Numbered from the stretch's first letter, positions 47,421 to 57,551 are shown. The stretch: DNA of 64,000 bases from Sphingobium sp. EM0848 (GCF_013375555.1 NZ_JABXWB010000001.1:62001-126000), one strand, 5' to 3'. The notes: a model not told the origin generated them from the sequence alone. Numbers and translations are program-made.

Positions 47421-48719
47421 CTACTTCCCTAAATAGCCGTGGAGAAAGGTCGCTGTGGCAAGGTGTGCATGATCGACCCGGTCCGCTTCCGTGGGTGATG
47501 GATCGAGAAGATAACGATTGCCGCCGGTCGCCAATATGACGAATTGATCGGCCGCCCACGTCGGGTCGTCCAGCGTCAGCAGACCTTCCGCCGAGCAATA
47601 GCGCAGATAATCTGCGATAGGCTGAACCAGCCTCTCGCGCGTCATGTCATGGATTGCATGCGCGACTTCCGGCATCGCTTTCGCTTCCGCGCTGACGGTT
47701 CGGTAGAGGCGCACGCCCGCATCCCCCTGCATCGCTGCGGAGACCGTGACCGCCGCACAATGCAGATTGTCGGCAACTGGTTGCGCGGTGGAAAGGATCA
47801 GGTGTATCTTCGCCATGATTTCGCCGGCGGCCTCCATCATCACCGCCTTGAACAGCCCCTTCTTGCTGCCGAAATGGCGGTATAATGTGCCCCGGCCGAC
47901 CCGGGCGATCGCGCCGATTTCATCCAGGCCCGCCCCGCGATAGCCCTGTTCGTAGAAATGGGCGCGCGCGACGGACATGAGGTGCGCGACATGGTTTTCT
48001 ACCGGACGGGCCGGTGCCGCCGGTTCGAGTGTGAATTCCCGAAGCGGGCCGCGCGTTTCCGCAATGCCCTGAACGTCTGCGGCACAGCCATGGAGGAACA
48101 GTTCAGCCACCCGCCGAGCCGCCAGTTCGCGATCAGCCTCGTCAAGTGCCGCACCGCCCATCAGATGCCGCATGCCCCCGGCCGACAAAGCGCCGAATTG
48201 CGCGACAATGTCGAGAGGAACGGCGCCCGTTCCTCCCCGCTCACGGGCCAGCCGCTCAAGAAATGCCTGAAGCGGGATGAGACTCTGGACGGCATCGAAG
48301 CCAACGGCGCGGGCCAGTTCGGGGAAGCTGGCGGCAGTCCCCACGGCCAGCCAGTTGGGCGAGGGATGATCCGTATCCGCCGCTCGATCGTAAATGGCGC
48401 GCGCGCAGCGGGCCAATATGGTCTCGGGCGTATCATCGTCCCGGAAAATATCGGCGAAATCATGCGCGAATTCGTCGGTGACGCCCTGCATCGCCGCACG
48501 GAAAAGCGCCTGCTTGTCGTCGAAATGCCGATAGATGGTTTCCTTGCTGACGCCCGAACTGCGGGCGAGGCCGTCGACGCTGACATGCTGATAGCCCTGT
48601 TTCATAAAGGCGTGACGCGCCGCCAAAAGCAGGTGGTTGAGCCGTTTCGAGCCTTTTGATTGATCTTCGTCGTCAATCTTCATGCGCATCATTGCTGAGG
48701 CCACCCGCTCCAAAGACAT
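47421..48719 (-). CDS. Tandem TetR-family regulator (two TetR repressor units in one chain)
   Basis: About 432 residues from ATG 48719, holding two complete TetR/AcrR units. The first HTH is VSVDGLARSSGVSKETIYRHFDDK near residue 45, followed by its ligand-binding helices to about 205. The second HTH is LDEIGAIARVGRGTLYRHFGSK near 265, again with its own helical domain. Two HTHs in one polypeptide would let a monomer act like the usual TetR dimer. A perfect 7-3-7 palindrome lies upstream, between this gene and the divergent amidohydrolase gene. The start could also be the ATG ten codons in. The inducer is unknown. Confidence 0.85.
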   Translation of the reverse strand: MSLERVASAMMRMKIDDEDQSKGSKRLNHLLLAARHAFMKQGYQHVSVDGLARSSGVSKETIYRHFDDKQALFRAAMQGVTDEFAHDFADIFRDDDTPETILARCARAIYDRAADTDHPSPNWLAVGTAASFPELARAVGFDAVQSLIPLQAFLERLARERGGTGAVPLDIVAQFGALSAGGMRHLMGGAALDEADRELAARRVAELFLHGCAADVQGIAETRGPLREFTLEPAAPARPVENHVAHLMSVARAHFYEQGYRGAGLDEIGAIARVGRGTLYRHFGSKKGLFKAVMMEAAGEIMAKIHLILSTAQPVADNLHCAAVTVSAAMQGDAGVRLYRTVSAEAKAMPEVAHAIHDMTRERLVQPIADYLRYCSAEGLLTLDDPTWAADQFVILATGGNRYLLDPSPTEADRVDHAHLATATFLHGYLGK

Positions 48720-48777
48720 ATTTTTCCCAACTGGAGTTTTCTTGCTCCCATGACAAGGCCGGGCTTGCAAATAGCCG

Positions 48778-48794
48778 AACGGTAGCATACCGTT
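48778..48794. promoter_or_regulatory. Operator-like palindrome between the tandem TetR gene and the amidohydrolase gene
   Basis: AACGGTA-gca-TACCGTT, a perfect palindrome, extended to ten-base arms with one mismatch. It lies in the divergent region, 45 bases before the amidohydrolase start, the standard place for a TetR site controlling both genes. Confidence 0.7.
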
Positions 48795-48838
48795 TGGATA
48801 AATCCAGATAGCAGGACGAGGAAGAGGATCGCTGAAAA

Positions 48839-50569
48839 ATGGCGGAATTTGATCTGGTCATCCGCGGTGGACGTGTGGTCGACGGGACCGGCGGCGCGCC
48901 GTTCGTGGCCGACATTGCGGTGCAGGGTGGTCGCATTGCGAAAATCGGCACGTTCGATGGCCGGGGTGCGGAGGAAATCGACGCGAGCGGGCTGATCGTG
49001 ACCCCCGGCTTTGTCGACGCCCATACGCATTATGACGGTCAGGCGATCTGGTCGGACCGGCTGAACCCGTCATCGGCGCATGGTGTGACGACTGCCGTGC
49101 TCGGGAATTGCGGTGTGGGGTTCGCCCCCTGCCGCGCCGAAGATCGCGAGACGTTGATCAACGTGATGGAGGGGGTGGAGGACATTCCCGGCGTCGTGAT
49201 GGCGGACGGCTTGAGTTGGGAGTGGGAAAGTTTTCCCGAATATCTGGACACGCTCGACCGCCGCACGCTCGATATCGACGTCGCGGCCTATCTTCCCCAT
49301 TCTCCGCTGCGTGTTTATGCCATGGGCGCGCGCGGCGCGGAGCGCGAAGCGGCATCGGCGGACGACCTTGCCAAAATGCGGGTGCTGGCACGGGAGGCCG
49401 TGGACGCGGGCGCGCTGGGCTTCGCCACGTCGCGCCAGTTCATTCACCGGACCCGCGATGGCGCGCAGATTCCCAGCTTCGACGCTTCCCAGGCTGAGTT
49501 GGAGGCCATCGCGGCCGGACTGAGTGACGCGGGGAAGGGCATAATCCAGCTCGTGCTCGATGTGCCGCATCTGGACTGGAATAGCGAGGTCGAGGCGTTG
49601 ACGCGGCTGGTGCGTTCATCCGGCCGGCCCGCGACCTTCACGCTGGGTACGGCCAATGAAGGGCCGCCCGAATGGAATGCGGCGCTGGCCCAGGTCGCAA
49701 AGGCCAATGCGGAGGGCGCACGGATCACGGCGCAGGTCTTTCCCCGCCCCATCGGGCTGATCGTCGGCCATAATCTGTCGGTCAATCCATTCGGCCTTTG
49801 CCCAACCTACCAGTCCATCGAAAAGCTGCCGCTGGCCGCCAAGGTGGCGGAATTGCGGAAGCCCGAAACGCGTGCGGCCCTGTTGGCGGAAAAGCCCGTC
49901 GATGGCCATCCGCTGGCCGCGATCGGCCGGTCGTGGAACTGGATGTTCAAGCTGGGCAATCCGCCCAATTATGCGCCATCTCCGGACGAAAGCGTCGCCG
50001 CACAGGCTGAACGCGCGGGGATTTCGCCCGAAGAACTGGTTTATGACTGGTTGCTGGAGGATGACGGCGACGCCATGCTCTATGTTGCCATCGGTAATTA
50101 TTATGAGGGCAAGCTCGACGCGGTCGAAGAACTGCTCAACCATCCGGACACAATTGTCGGGCTTGGTGATGGCGGCGCGCATTATGGCGTGATCTGTGAT
50201 GCGAGTTATCCGACCTTCCTGCTGACCTACTGGACCCGCGATCGTGAAGGGACGCGGCTTTCATTGCCGCAAGCCATCAGAATGCTGGCGGCGGACCCGG
50301 CGCGTGCGCTTGGCCTCAATGATCGGGGACTGATCGCTCTCGGCTATAAGGGCGACCTCAACCTGATCGATGTAGAGAAGCTGGCGCTGCATGCGCCGCG
50401 CCTCACACGCGACCTGCCGGCGGGAGGGCGGCGTCTGGATCAGACGGCGGACGGCTATGTCGCCACCATCGTCAGCGGTGAAGTCATCGCGCGCAACGGC
50501 CAGCCCACCGGGAAGCTGCCCGGCCGTCTGGTGCGCGGGGAGCAGCCTGCGCCCAGTCTCGCGGCCTGA
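48839..50569 (+). CDS. N-acyl-D-amino-acid deacylase-like amidohydrolase
   Basis: A 576-residue metal-dependent hydrolase of the D-aminoacylase group. The metal ligands His62 and His64 sit in AHTHYDGQ, followed by the D-aminoacylase features GVTTAVLGNCGVGFAPC, GALGFATSRQFIHRT and a C-terminal LGDGGAHYGVICDASYPT. These enzymes remove acyl groups from N-acyl-D-amino acids or related amides. It is divergent from the tandem TetR gene and followed after 18 bases by a Coq4-like gene. The real substrate cannot be read from sequence. Confidence 0.85.
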   Translation: MAEFDLVIRGGRVVDGTGGAPFVADIAVQGGRIAKIGTFDGRGAEEIDASGLIVTPGFVDAHTHYDGQAIWSDRLNPSSAHGVTTAVLGNCGVGFAPCRAEDRETLINVMEGVEDIPGVVMADGLSWEWESFPEYLDTLDRRTLDIDVAAYLPHSPLRVYAMGARGAEREAASADDLAKMRVLAREAVDAGALGFATSRQFIHRTRDGAQIPSFDASQAELEAIAAGLSDAGKGIIQLVLDVPHLDWNSEVEALTRLVRSSGRPATFTLGTANEGPPEWNAALAQVAKANAEGARITAQVFPRPIGLIVGHNLSVNPFGLCPTYQSIEKLPLAAKVAELRKPETRAALLAEKPVDGHPLAAIGRSWNWMFKLGNPPNYAPSPDESVAAQAERAGISPEELVYDWLLEDDGDAMLYVAIGNYYEGKLDAVEELLNHPDTIVGLGDGGAHYGVICDASYPTFLLTYWTRDREGTRLSLPQAIRMLAADPARALGLNDRGLIALGYKGDLNLIDVEKLALHAPRLTRDLPAGGRRLDQTADGYVATIVSGEVIARNGQPTGKLPGRLVRGEQPAPSLAA

Positions 50570-50587
50570 ATTTCAGAAGAGGATCTG

Positions 50588-51403
50588 ATGGAAAATATTC
50601 CTTATCTGCTGCGCGGTGTGACGCCGGTTACGACTGAAAGCAGCGTACTTATCAGTTCGTCGAAATATCTGAACCATCCGCGCATGCGCGACTGGATGTC
50701 GACGATCACGCTCAAGCGCAATGGAGCCGACCGTCCGGCGCAGGCTGAAATGTATGAAGTCGTCGGCATTCTGAACGAAATACAGGATCTCGATCATATC
50801 GAGCATTTGTTCACCGAGGAACGCAGGCGCAATCCTGATCTCGACGACTGGTTCAGCCAGGGATTCCAGTCGACCTATGGCGCCGACGACTTCAGCGGAT
50901 TTGAAGAAGGCACTTTGGGGCATGTCTTCTATCGCGATGTGATCGCGAAGAATTTCGATCTGGTGATCTACGAACAGCCCCAGCCCAAGACCCAATATGA
51001 CTATTTCCGGTTCCGCAGCGGCCAGACGCATGACCTTGAACACATCATGACCGGCGGCGATTTCAACTATATGGGGGAACTGGTTCCGGCCTGGGCGCGG
51101 ATCACGTCGCATTTCAAGCATTTCAGTCCCGAACTTGCGGGCGAACTCTCGGTCCTCTCCATGTTCGTCACTTTGCGCTACACGGTTCGGACGATGCTGC
51201 ACTATCCGCAAGTCTGGCCGGTCTGCCAGAATGCCGTGGAGCGGGGCATGCGGGTCGGGCGGGAATCCGGCCCCTTCTTCATGGCGCGCTATGAAGACGC
51301 GTTCGACCTGCCGCTGGAGGAGGCCCGCGTGAAGCTGGGCTATGTCGGCGCCGAATATGTCGACACGACGGAGCCTTCAGCCCTGTGGGCAGAGCGAAGC
51401 TGA
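50588..51403 (+). CDS. Coq4-like protein
   Basis: A 271-residue protein of the Coq4 family. The motif HDxxH-x11-E is complete: His148, Asp149, His152, Glu164 (THDLEHIMTGGDFNYMGE). In eukaryotes Coq4 is tied to ubiquinone synthesis as a metal-dependent C1-decarboxylase/hydroxylase; bacterial relatives are of unclear role. Its position behind an amidohydrolase and a TetR repressor suggests a catabolic or detoxifying use rather than ubiquinone synthesis. AGAGGATCTG precedes the start. Confidence 0.8.
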   Translation: MENIPYLLRGVTPVTTESSVLISSSKYLNHPRMRDWMSTITLKRNGADRPAQAEMYEVVGILNEIQDLDHIEHLFTEERRRNPDLDDWFSQGFQSTYGADDFSGFEEGTLGHVFYRDVIAKNFDLVIYEQPQPKTQYDYFRFRSGQTHDLEHIMTGGDFNYMGELVPAWARITSHFKHFSPELAGELSVLSMFVTLRYTVRTMLHYPQVWPVCQNAVERGMRVGRESGPFFMARYEDAFDLPLEEARVKLGYVGAEYVDTTEPSALWAERS

Positions 51404-51413
51404 CCGCCGGACC

Positions 51414-52169
51414 TTAGTTCCTGGCCGGTTCCGCCAGCGCGATATCCATGTCCGCCAGCGCCAGCCGCAACAGTTCCACCATGCTGTTGCGCGCGGCGGC
51501 GGTGTCGCGAGCGGCGATGGCCTGATAGACCGCCTTGTGATCGGGCAGGGGATCGCGGGGCAGCAGCTTCTTGCGATGCTTGAAGGTGGTGGTCCAGCCC
51601 ACCGCCGCGCCGACGGAGCTGGCCAGCGCGGCTAGCGCGTCATTATGCGTCGCGGCCAATATGGCATGGTGGAACCGTTGGTCGGCTGCCCGGCCGTCCG
51701 GGGTGGACAGGCCATGGCTTTCCATATCCGCCAGCGCCAGCGTCATGACGGCAAGCTGTTCCTCCGTGCGTCGGCGCGCGGCGAACTCCGCCGCCGCCGG
51801 TTCGATCACGCCCCGCAGTTCGAACAGGTCGCGGATGAAGTCGCGATCCGGCTCGCCCGCGAACATCCAGGCCAGCATCTCCGGGTCCAGCACATTCCAG
51901 CGGCTGCGCGGCAGCACGCGGGTTCCTGCCTTGGGGCGGCTTTCCAGCATGCCCTTGGCGATCAGAATGCGCACCGCCTCCCGATAGGCGGTGCGGGAGA
52001 CGTGGAGCCGCTCCGACGCCTCGATCTCCCCTTCGAACAGGTCGCCGGGTTTGTGGGTGCCCATCAGGATCGCGGTGCCCAGTTGCCGGGCAATGGCCTG
52101 ATGGATGCGGAGCGAGCCTTCCTCCGTCGCAAACTGACGTTCCGTCCTGTCCTTGCGCTCGCTCCCCAA
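51414..52169 (-). CDS. FadR/GntR-family transcriptional regulator (FCD domain)
   Basis: A 251-residue regulator: winged helix at residues 20-95 (SERLHVSRTAYREAVRILIAKGML) and an FCD ligand domain (FELRGVIEPAAAEFAARR, RFHHAILAATHNDAL, DHKAVYQAIAARD) with the usual Asp and His metal ligands. It is the last gene of the sugar-acid operon and probably represses it, with an aldonate or keto-deoxy sugar acid as likely inducer. Confidence 0.9.
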   Translation of the reverse strand: MGSERKDRTERQFATEEGSLRIHQAIARQLGTAILMGTHKPGDLFEGEIEASERLHVSRTAYREAVRILIAKGMLESRPKAGTRVLPRSRWNVLDPEMLAWMFAGEPDRDFIRDLFELRGVIEPAAAEFAARRRTEEQLAVMTLALADMESHGLSTPDGRAADQRFHHAILAATHNDALAALASSVGAAVGWTTTFKHRKKLLPRDPLPDHKAVYQAIAARDTAAARNSMVELLRLALADMDIALAEPARN

Positions 52170-52187
52170 AATTCCGGCTCCCTTTCG

Positions 52188-53111
52188 TCAGTCTTCGAAC
52201 CTTGTCGTAGGGCAATGCCGTCCGCAAAGGAAGGCATCCGCCACCAAACGCAGCGGTGCGATGTCGGCATCGATGGCGCGATCGGCCACCAGATCGACGA
52301 AGCGCCGGTACATGGCCGGATATTCCTCGTCCGGGGCCTTCATCTGGACTTCGCCGTCCAGCCTCAACATATTGCCGCCTTCAGAAAGCAGCAGGCTGCC
52401 GTTCGAGGTTTCGACGGCGATGTCCCAGGTCTGCGGCCCGGTCTGGCGCCAGTCGAACACAGCCTCCACCGGCGCGCCTGAAGCTGTCGCCATTTTGAGG
52501 TCCGCGCCGATGGGCGCGTCCTTGTTCTCCGGTACTTCCAGACTGGCGGAGAGCAAGGTGACGGGTTCCGGCACGATCTCCGTCAGGATCGACAGCGCGT
52601 TGATGCCGGGGTCGAACACGCCGAAGCCGCCTGCTTCCCAGATCCACGGTTGGCCCGGATGCCAGTGACGGACATCCTCCCGCCACTGGATGGAGATGCG
52701 CTCGATCCGCCGTTCCGCGATCCACGCCCTGGCCTGCGCGACGGCGGCGGCATAGCGGCTGTGCCAGCTTGCATAGAGGGTGACGCCCTGACGCCGCGCC
52801 AGCGCGATCAGGGCCTCCACTTCCGACACGGTGGCCCCCGGCGGCTTTTCGAGGAACACATGCTTGCCGGCAAGGATAGCTTGCCGCGCCGCCTGATAGC
52901 GCACCTGCGGCGGCTGGCAGAGGATGACGGCATCGAGTTCCGGCTCGCCCGCCAGCATGGCGCCGAGGTCATGATAATTGCTGACCCCTTCGCCCTGTGC
53001 ATTGCGGCTAGCGAGCGCGACCAGTTCGATGCCGTCGACCTTCCCGATCGCGGGCAGATGCTGATCGCGCGCGATCTTGCCCAGCCCGACCAGACCTGCC
53101 CGGATCGTCAT
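52188..53111 (-). CDS. D-galactose/L-arabinose 1-dehydrogenase (Gfo/Idh/MocA family)
   Basis: A 307-residue NAD(P)-dependent enzyme. Rossmann motif GLVGLGKIARDQHLPAI at the start, the conserved EKPPG and a substrate-side HWHPGQPWIWEAGGFGVFD. It resembles the dehydrogenase that oxidises D-galactose or L-arabinose to the 1,4-lactone. The start overlaps the stop of the aldehyde dehydrogenase gene (ATGA). It gives the first step of the pathway encoded by the cluster; a lactonase is not in the window. Confidence 0.85.
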   Translation of the reverse strand: MTIRAGLVGLGKIARDQHLPAIGKVDGIELVALASRNAQGEGVSNYHDLGAMLAGEPELDAVILCQPPQVRYQAARQAILAGKHVFLEKPPGATVSEVEALIALARRQGVTLYASWHSRYAAAVAQARAWIAERRIERISIQWREDVRHWHPGQPWIWEAGGFGVFDPGINALSILTEIVPEPVTLLSASLEVPENKDAPIGADLKMATASGAPVEAVFDWRQTGPQTWDIAVETSNGSLLLSEGGNMLRLDGEVQMKAPDEEYPAMYRRFVDLVADRAIDADIAPLRLVADAFLCGRHCPTTRFED

Positions 53112-54685
53112 GCCACGATTTCCAGCTTGCCCTCGACCCGGCGCGTCAGGCCCCAGGGATTGGCGGCCTGCAGCGCGGGCGGCAGCACGGCGTCGGCAAC
53201 ATCCTGATAGCAGACGGGTCGCAGGAATCGCATCATCGCCAAGGTGCCGACCGAGGTGGTGCGGCCGTCGGAGGTCGAGGGGAAGGGGCCGCCATGGACC
53301 ATGGCATGGGTCACTTCGACGCCGGTCGGCCAGCCATTGGCGAGGACGCGGCCTACCTTGCGGGAAAGAGTAGGCAGCAGCTTTGCGGCATTGTCGGTGT
53401 CGCTTGCATCCATCTGGAGCGTGGCCGTCAACTGGCCCTCCAACCGAGCGATGGTGGCGACGACTTCATCAATGGTCGCGCATTTGACGAGGATCGAGGA
53501 AGAGCCGAACACCTCATGCGCCAAAGCCGGGTTGGACCGGAACCGGTCGCCGGTGGTGGCGAACAGCGCATGCCGGCCACGGTTCACGCCTTCGGCTTCG
53601 GCGCCGCGCGCCAGGGTGGTGACGCCTTCCGCTCCCGCCAGCGCGGCGACGCCCTGCTCATAGGCGGCGTGGATGCCGGGCGTCAGCATGACCTGCGCGC
53701 CATTGGCGGACAGGGCTTCGGCGGCCGAGGTCACGAACCGGTCGAGATCGGGGCTGTCGAGCGCGATCACCAGACCCGGATTGGTGCAGAACTGGCCCGA
53801 AAAGAGCGTCAGCGATCCGACAAAGGCCGTGCCCAGCGCTTCGGCGCGGGCCGCGAGCGCGCCCGGCAGCAGCACGACCGGATTGATGCTCGACATTTCG
53901 GCATAGACCGGGATCGGTTCCTCGCGGTTCGCCGCGATCTTCATCAGGGCAAGGCCGCCGCCGCGCGATCCGGTGAAGCCGACCGCCTTGATGCGGGGAT
54001 CAGCGACCAGCGCCCCGCCCAGTTCGTTGGTGGTGCCGGGCAGATAGGAAAAGACGCCTTCATGCAGGCCGCTTGCCTTGACGGCGGCGGCGATGGCGCG
54101 GGCGACCAGTTCGCCGGTGCCGGGGTGGGCCGGGTGGCCCTTGACGACGACCGGGCAACCGGCGGCGAAGGCCGATGCGGTGTCGCCGCCCGCGACGGAG
54201 AAGGCCAGCGGGAAGTTGGAGGCGCCGAAGACGGCGACCGGACCGACCGCATGGTTGACGCGGCGCAGGTCGCTGCGCGGCAGCGGGGTCCGGTCTGGCA
54301 GGGCGGAATCGATGGTGGCGTCCAGCCAGTCGCCCTGACGGACATAGCTGGCGAACAGCCGGAGCTGGCCGACGGTGCGCCCGCGCTCTCCCTCCAGACG
54401 GCCGCGCGGCAGGCCGGATTCGCTCATGGCGGTGGTGATCAGCAGGTCGCCAATGGCCATGATCTGGTCGGCCACCGCCTCCAGAAAGGCGGCGCGGTCA
54501 TTGGGCGTCAGTGTCGAGAAGCTGTCGAATGCGGCGTCGGCCAGCGCGCAGGCGTCGGCAACGTCGCTGGTCGAGGCGTTGTGAAAGGCGACGTCGCCTT
54601 TTGCGCCGGTGGCCGGATCGATGGCGTGGAAGGACTCGCCGCCCTGGCGCTCAGTCGCGCCGATGAGAATGGCTCCGTTGAACAT
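53108..54685 (-). CDS. 2,5-dioxovalerate (alpha-ketoglutaric semialdehyde) dehydrogenase
   Basis: About 525 residues from ATG 54685, preceded by CAGGAGA. An NADP-type aldehyde dehydrogenase with catalytic Cys in LFSGQFCTNPGLV and Glu in PVYAEMSSINPV, plus the N-terminal swap features of the KGSADH group. It forms 2-oxoglutarate from 2,5-dioxopentanoate, the last step of Weimberg-type oxidative pentose or uronate degradation. The gene starts 29 bases after the dehydratase stop and overlaps the dehydrogenase gene. Confidence 0.88.
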   Translation of the reverse strand: MFNGAILIGATERQGGESFHAIDPATGAKGDVAFHNASTSDVADACALADAAFDSFSTLTPNDRAAFLEAVADQIMAIGDLLITTAMSESGLPRGRLEGERGRTVGQLRLFASYVRQGDWLDATIDSALPDRTPLPRSDLRRVNHAVGPVAVFGASNFPLAFSVAGGDTASAFAAGCPVVVKGHPAHPGTGELVARAIAAAVKASGLHEGVFSYLPGTTNELGGALVADPRIKAVGFTGSRGGGLALMKIAANREEPIPVYAEMSSINPVVLLPGALAARAEALGTAFVGSLTLFSGQFCTNPGLVIALDSPDLDRFVTSAAEALSANGAQVMLTPGIHAAYEQGVAALAGAEGVTTLARGAEAEGVNRGRHALFATTGDRFRSNPALAHEVFGSSSILVKCATIDEVVATIARLEGQLTATLQMDASDTDNAAKLLPTLSRKVGRVLANGWPTGVEVTHAMVHGGPFPSTSDGRTTSVGTLAMMRFLRPVCYQDVADAVLPPALQAANPWGLTRRVEGKLEIVA

Positions 54686-54714
54686 GGATGTCTCCTGAAA
54701 GTTCGGAATGATGC

Positions 54715-56517
54715 TCAATGATTGTCGCGCGGCAGGCCCATGGTCTGGGCAATGCGCTGATATTTTTCGGCGCCTTCCAGAATCGCGCCGGTGTTCATCT
54801 GACCGACGACGGAGCGCTGGATTTCCTGCCAGGGCGTCTGGGAGGCAGGATATTTGAACCCGCCCTCCGCTACCAGCCTCACCCGGCGCGCTTCCAGTTC
54901 CTCATCGGAGATCAGGACGTTCACGGCGCCCTGGTTGAGGTCCATGCGCACCCGGTCGCCGGTCTGAAGCAGCGCGAGGCCGCCCATCGCCGCCGCTTCG
55001 GGCGAGGCATTGAGGATGGAGGGGCTGCCGGATGTGCCCGACTGGCGGCCGTCGCCGATGCAGGGGAGTGCGCTCACGCCCTCGGTGATGAGATAGGCGG
55101 GCGGCCGCATGTTCACGACCTCGGCCGCGCCGGGATAGCCGATCGGTCCCGCGCCGCGCATGAACAGCAGCGTGTCCGGGGTGATGCCGACCGCCGGATC
55201 GTCGATGCGGCGGTGATAGTCCTCCGGTCCGTCGAACACGACCGCCGGGCCTTCAAAGGCATTGGGGTCCCGCGGGTTGGAGAGATAGCGGGCGCGGAAC
55301 TCTTCCGAAATCACGCTGGTCTTCATCACCGCCGCGTCGAACAGATTGCCCGAGAGGACGAGGAAGCCCGCTTCCTCCCTGAGCGGCTGGGCGAAGGGAC
55401 GGATGACCTTCTCATCCTCGATCTCCACACCCTTGCAGTTCTGGCCCATGGTCCTGCCGTTGACGGTCATCGCGTCTTCGTGGATCAGGCCCTGTTCGAT
55501 AAGCTGGCTGACCACCGCCGGCACGCCGCCGGCACGATAATAATCCTCGCCCAGATATTCGCCCGCAGGCTGGAGGTTGACCAGCAGCGGAACCTTGTGC
55601 CCGACCGTTTCCCAGTCCTTGAGCGGCAGCTCGACGCCGATATGGCGCGCAATGGCGGCAAGGTGGATCGGCGCGTTGGTCGATCCGCCAATGGCCGAAT
55701 TCACGACGATGGCGTTGTGGAAGGCATCGAGCGTCAATATGTCCGAAGGCTTCAGATCCTCCGCCACCATCTCGACGATCCGCTTGCCCGTCAGATAGGC
55801 GACCTCCTGCCGGTCGCGATAAGGTGCCGGTATGGCCGCCGATCCGGGCAGCATCATGCCCAGCGCCTCGGCCAGCGAGTTCATCGTCGTCGCCGTGCCC
55901 ATGGTGTTGCAATAGCCGGTCGAGGGCGCCGAGGACGCCACCAGCTTGATAAAGCCCTCATCGTCGATCTTGCCCGCCGCGAGCAATTGCCGGGCGTGCC
56001 AGACGATAGTGCCGGAGCCCGTGCGCTCGCCCTTGTGCCAGCCGTTCAGCATCGGCCCGACCGACAGGGCGATGGCCGGGATGTTGACGGTCGCCGCCGC
56101 CATCAGCAGCGCTGGCGTCGTCTTGTCGCAACCCGTGGTCAGCACCACACCGTCCAGCGGATAGCCGTAGATCGCCTCGACCAGCCCCAGATAGGCAAGG
56201 TTGCGGTCCAGCCCCGCCGTCGGCCGCTTGCCGGTTTCCTGAATCGGATGCACCGGAAATTCCAGCGCGATACCACCCATTTCGCGAATGCCGTCCCGAA
56301 TACGCTCGGCCAGCACCATATGGTGGCGGTTGCAGGGCGACAGGTCACTGCCGGTCTGGGCGATGCCGATGATCGGCTTGCCGCTGCGCAGTTCTTCCAG
56401 AGAGAGGCCGAAGTTCAGATAGCGCTCCAGATAGAGCGCGGTCATGTCGATATTGTCGGGGTTGTCGAACCAGGCGCGACTGCGCAGCTTATTGGCAGAT
56501 TTGGGCGAATCGTTCAT
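54715..56517 (-). CDS. L-arabonate/galactonate-type dehydratase (IlvD/Edd family)
   Basis: About 600 residues from ATG 56517. An Fe-S dehydratase with the cluster and active-site Cys in TGCDKTTPA and [12 protein letters not shown], and the C-terminal [17 protein letters not shown]. Together with its neighbours, an aldonate dehydratase (L-arabonate, also acting on D-fuconate or D-galactonate in relatives) is more likely than the branched-chain amino acid enzyme. First gene of the minus-strand operon. Confidence 0.87.
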   Translation of the reverse strand: MNDSPKSANKLRSRAWFDNPDNIDMTALYLERYLNFGLSLEELRSGKPIIGIAQTGSDLSPCNRHHMVLAERIRDGIREMGGIALEFPVHPIQETGKRPTAGLDRNLAYLGLVEAIYGYPLDGVVLTTGCDKTTPALLMAAATVNIPAIALSVGPMLNGWHKGERTGSGTIVWHARQLLAAGKIDDEGFIKLVASSAPSTGYCNTMGTATTMNSLAEALGMMLPGSAAIPAPYRDRQEVAYLTGKRIVEMVAEDLKPSDILTLDAFHNAIVVNSAIGGSTNAPIHLAAIARHIGVELPLKDWETVGHKVPLLVNLQPAGEYLGEDYYRAGGVPAVVSQLIEQGLIHEDAMTVNGRTMGQNCKGVEIEDEKVIRPFAQPLREEAGFLVLSGNLFDAAVMKTSVISEEFRARYLSNPRDPNAFEGPAVVFDGPEDYHRRIDDPAVGITPDTLLFMRGAGPIGYPGAAEVVNMRPPAYLITEGVSALPCIGDGRQSGTSGSPSILNASPEAAAMGGLALLQTGDRVRMDLNQGAVNVLISDEELEARRVRLVAEGGFKYPASQTPWQEIQRSVVGQMNTGAILEGAEKYQRIAQTMGLPRDNH

Positions 56518-56600
56518 AGGAAGGGCATCCTGACGAAGAAAAGGGCAGATCGAATTGGGGGCACGTTGACGCGCTTTTCTCTCCGATATACTCATACAAA

Positions 56601-56611
56601 TTGGAATTCAA
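56601..56611. promoter_or_regulatory. Possible GntR operator in the divergent region
   Basis: TTGGAATTCAA, an 11-base palindrome with one mismatched pair, between the dehydratase and KDGal kinase genes. Its size and TTG/CAA ends fit FCD-type GntR sites. Only one site is obvious. Confidence 0.35.
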
Positions 56612-56627
56612 GGATGCTTGAGGACAA

Positions 56628-57548
56628 GTGCCAAATTTGATGAGTCGATATGTGGTCATCGGCGATTGGGGCACCAGCCGCCTGCGCCTGTTCCGCGTGG
56701 AGCAGGGGCGTGTCACGGCGCGCCGCGACGGCCCCGGTATCGGTGCGGTCGGTGGAGCGGGCGGCCACGCCGCCGAAGCCGCTTTTGCCGCCACCATCGC
56801 CCCCTGGCTGGAGCAAGGCGCGCCCACCGAAATCCGCCTCTCCGGCATGGCCGGTGCCCGCGACGGCTGGATGGAGGCGCCCTATGCCGACTGTCCCGCC
56901 GATATCGAAGCATGGCGCGCCGCCGCTGTCCGATCCGACTGGCGCGGCGTGCCGCTCAACATCATGGCGGGCCTTGCCTGCATGGGCGCCGATGGCGTGC
57001 CCGATGTGATGCGGGGCGAGGAAGCGCAGATTTTCGGTGCGATGGCTCGCGATCCGGCGCTGAAGCAGGGGCGTCGCCTCATCGTCCTGCCCGGCACGCA
57101 CAACAAATGGTCGGTGGTGGAGGATGGCCGCGTCCTGTCGTTCCGCACCGTGCCGACGGGGGAGTTGTTCGCCTTGCTGCGGGATCGTTCCACCCTTGGC
57201 CCGAAGATCGCTTCCAGCGATCCCGTGCAGGAGGCGGAAGGCTTTGCCGAAGGGCTGAAACGGGCAGGGGAGGGCCATCTTCTCTCCTCGCTCTTCGCCG
57301 CGCGTGTCATGCGCCTGCGCGTGGGCCGCTCGGCGGACTGGGCGACGGGCTATTTGTCCGGCCTCATCATCGGTTGCGAGATCGCGGAAATTCGCGACAT
57401 GTTGGGAGAAGCGGACGGCATTTTCCTGATCGGGGACGCGAAGCTGTCGGTTCGTTATGCGCAGGCGCTCGGGAAGCAGGGGCTGGCGTCACAACTGCTC
57501 GACGGCGATGCCTGCGCGCTCGCTGGCCTCGGTTATGTGGAGACCTGA
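56628..57548 (+). CDS. dgoK: 2-dehydro-3-deoxygalactonokinase
   Basis: A 306-residue kinase of the DgoK family, phosphorylating 2-keto-3-deoxygalactonate. The N-terminal YVVIGDWGTSRLRLF is the ATP-binding part; LPGTHNKWSVVEDGRV and VGRSADWATGYLSGLIIG are characteristic. The GTG at 56628 follows GAGGA closely; an ATG at 56640 is an alternative start. It is followed by the aldolase gene after three bases and is divergent from the dehydratase operon. Confidence 0.9.
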   Translation: MPNLMSRYVVIGDWGTSRLRLFRVEQGRVTARRDGPGIGAVGGAGGHAAEAAFAATIAPWLEQGAPTEIRLSGMAGARDGWMEAPYADCPADIEAWRAAAVRSDWRGVPLNIMAGLACMGADGVPDVMRGEEAQIFGAMARDPALKQGRRLIVLPGTHNKWSVVEDGRVLSFRTVPTGELFALLRDRSTLGPKIASSDPVQEAEGFAEGLKRAGEGHLLSSLFAARVMRLRVGRSADWATGYLSGLIIGCEIAEIRDMLGEADGIFLIGDAKLSVRYAQALGKQGLASQLLDGDACALAGLGYVET

Positions 57549-57551
57549 ACG

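Noticed and set aside
53294-56640. Two long plus-strand frames (475 and 640 codons) across the aldehyde dehydrogenase and dehydratase genes
   Set aside because: Antisense to two well-identified enzymes; products rich in Arg, Gly and His without motifs.
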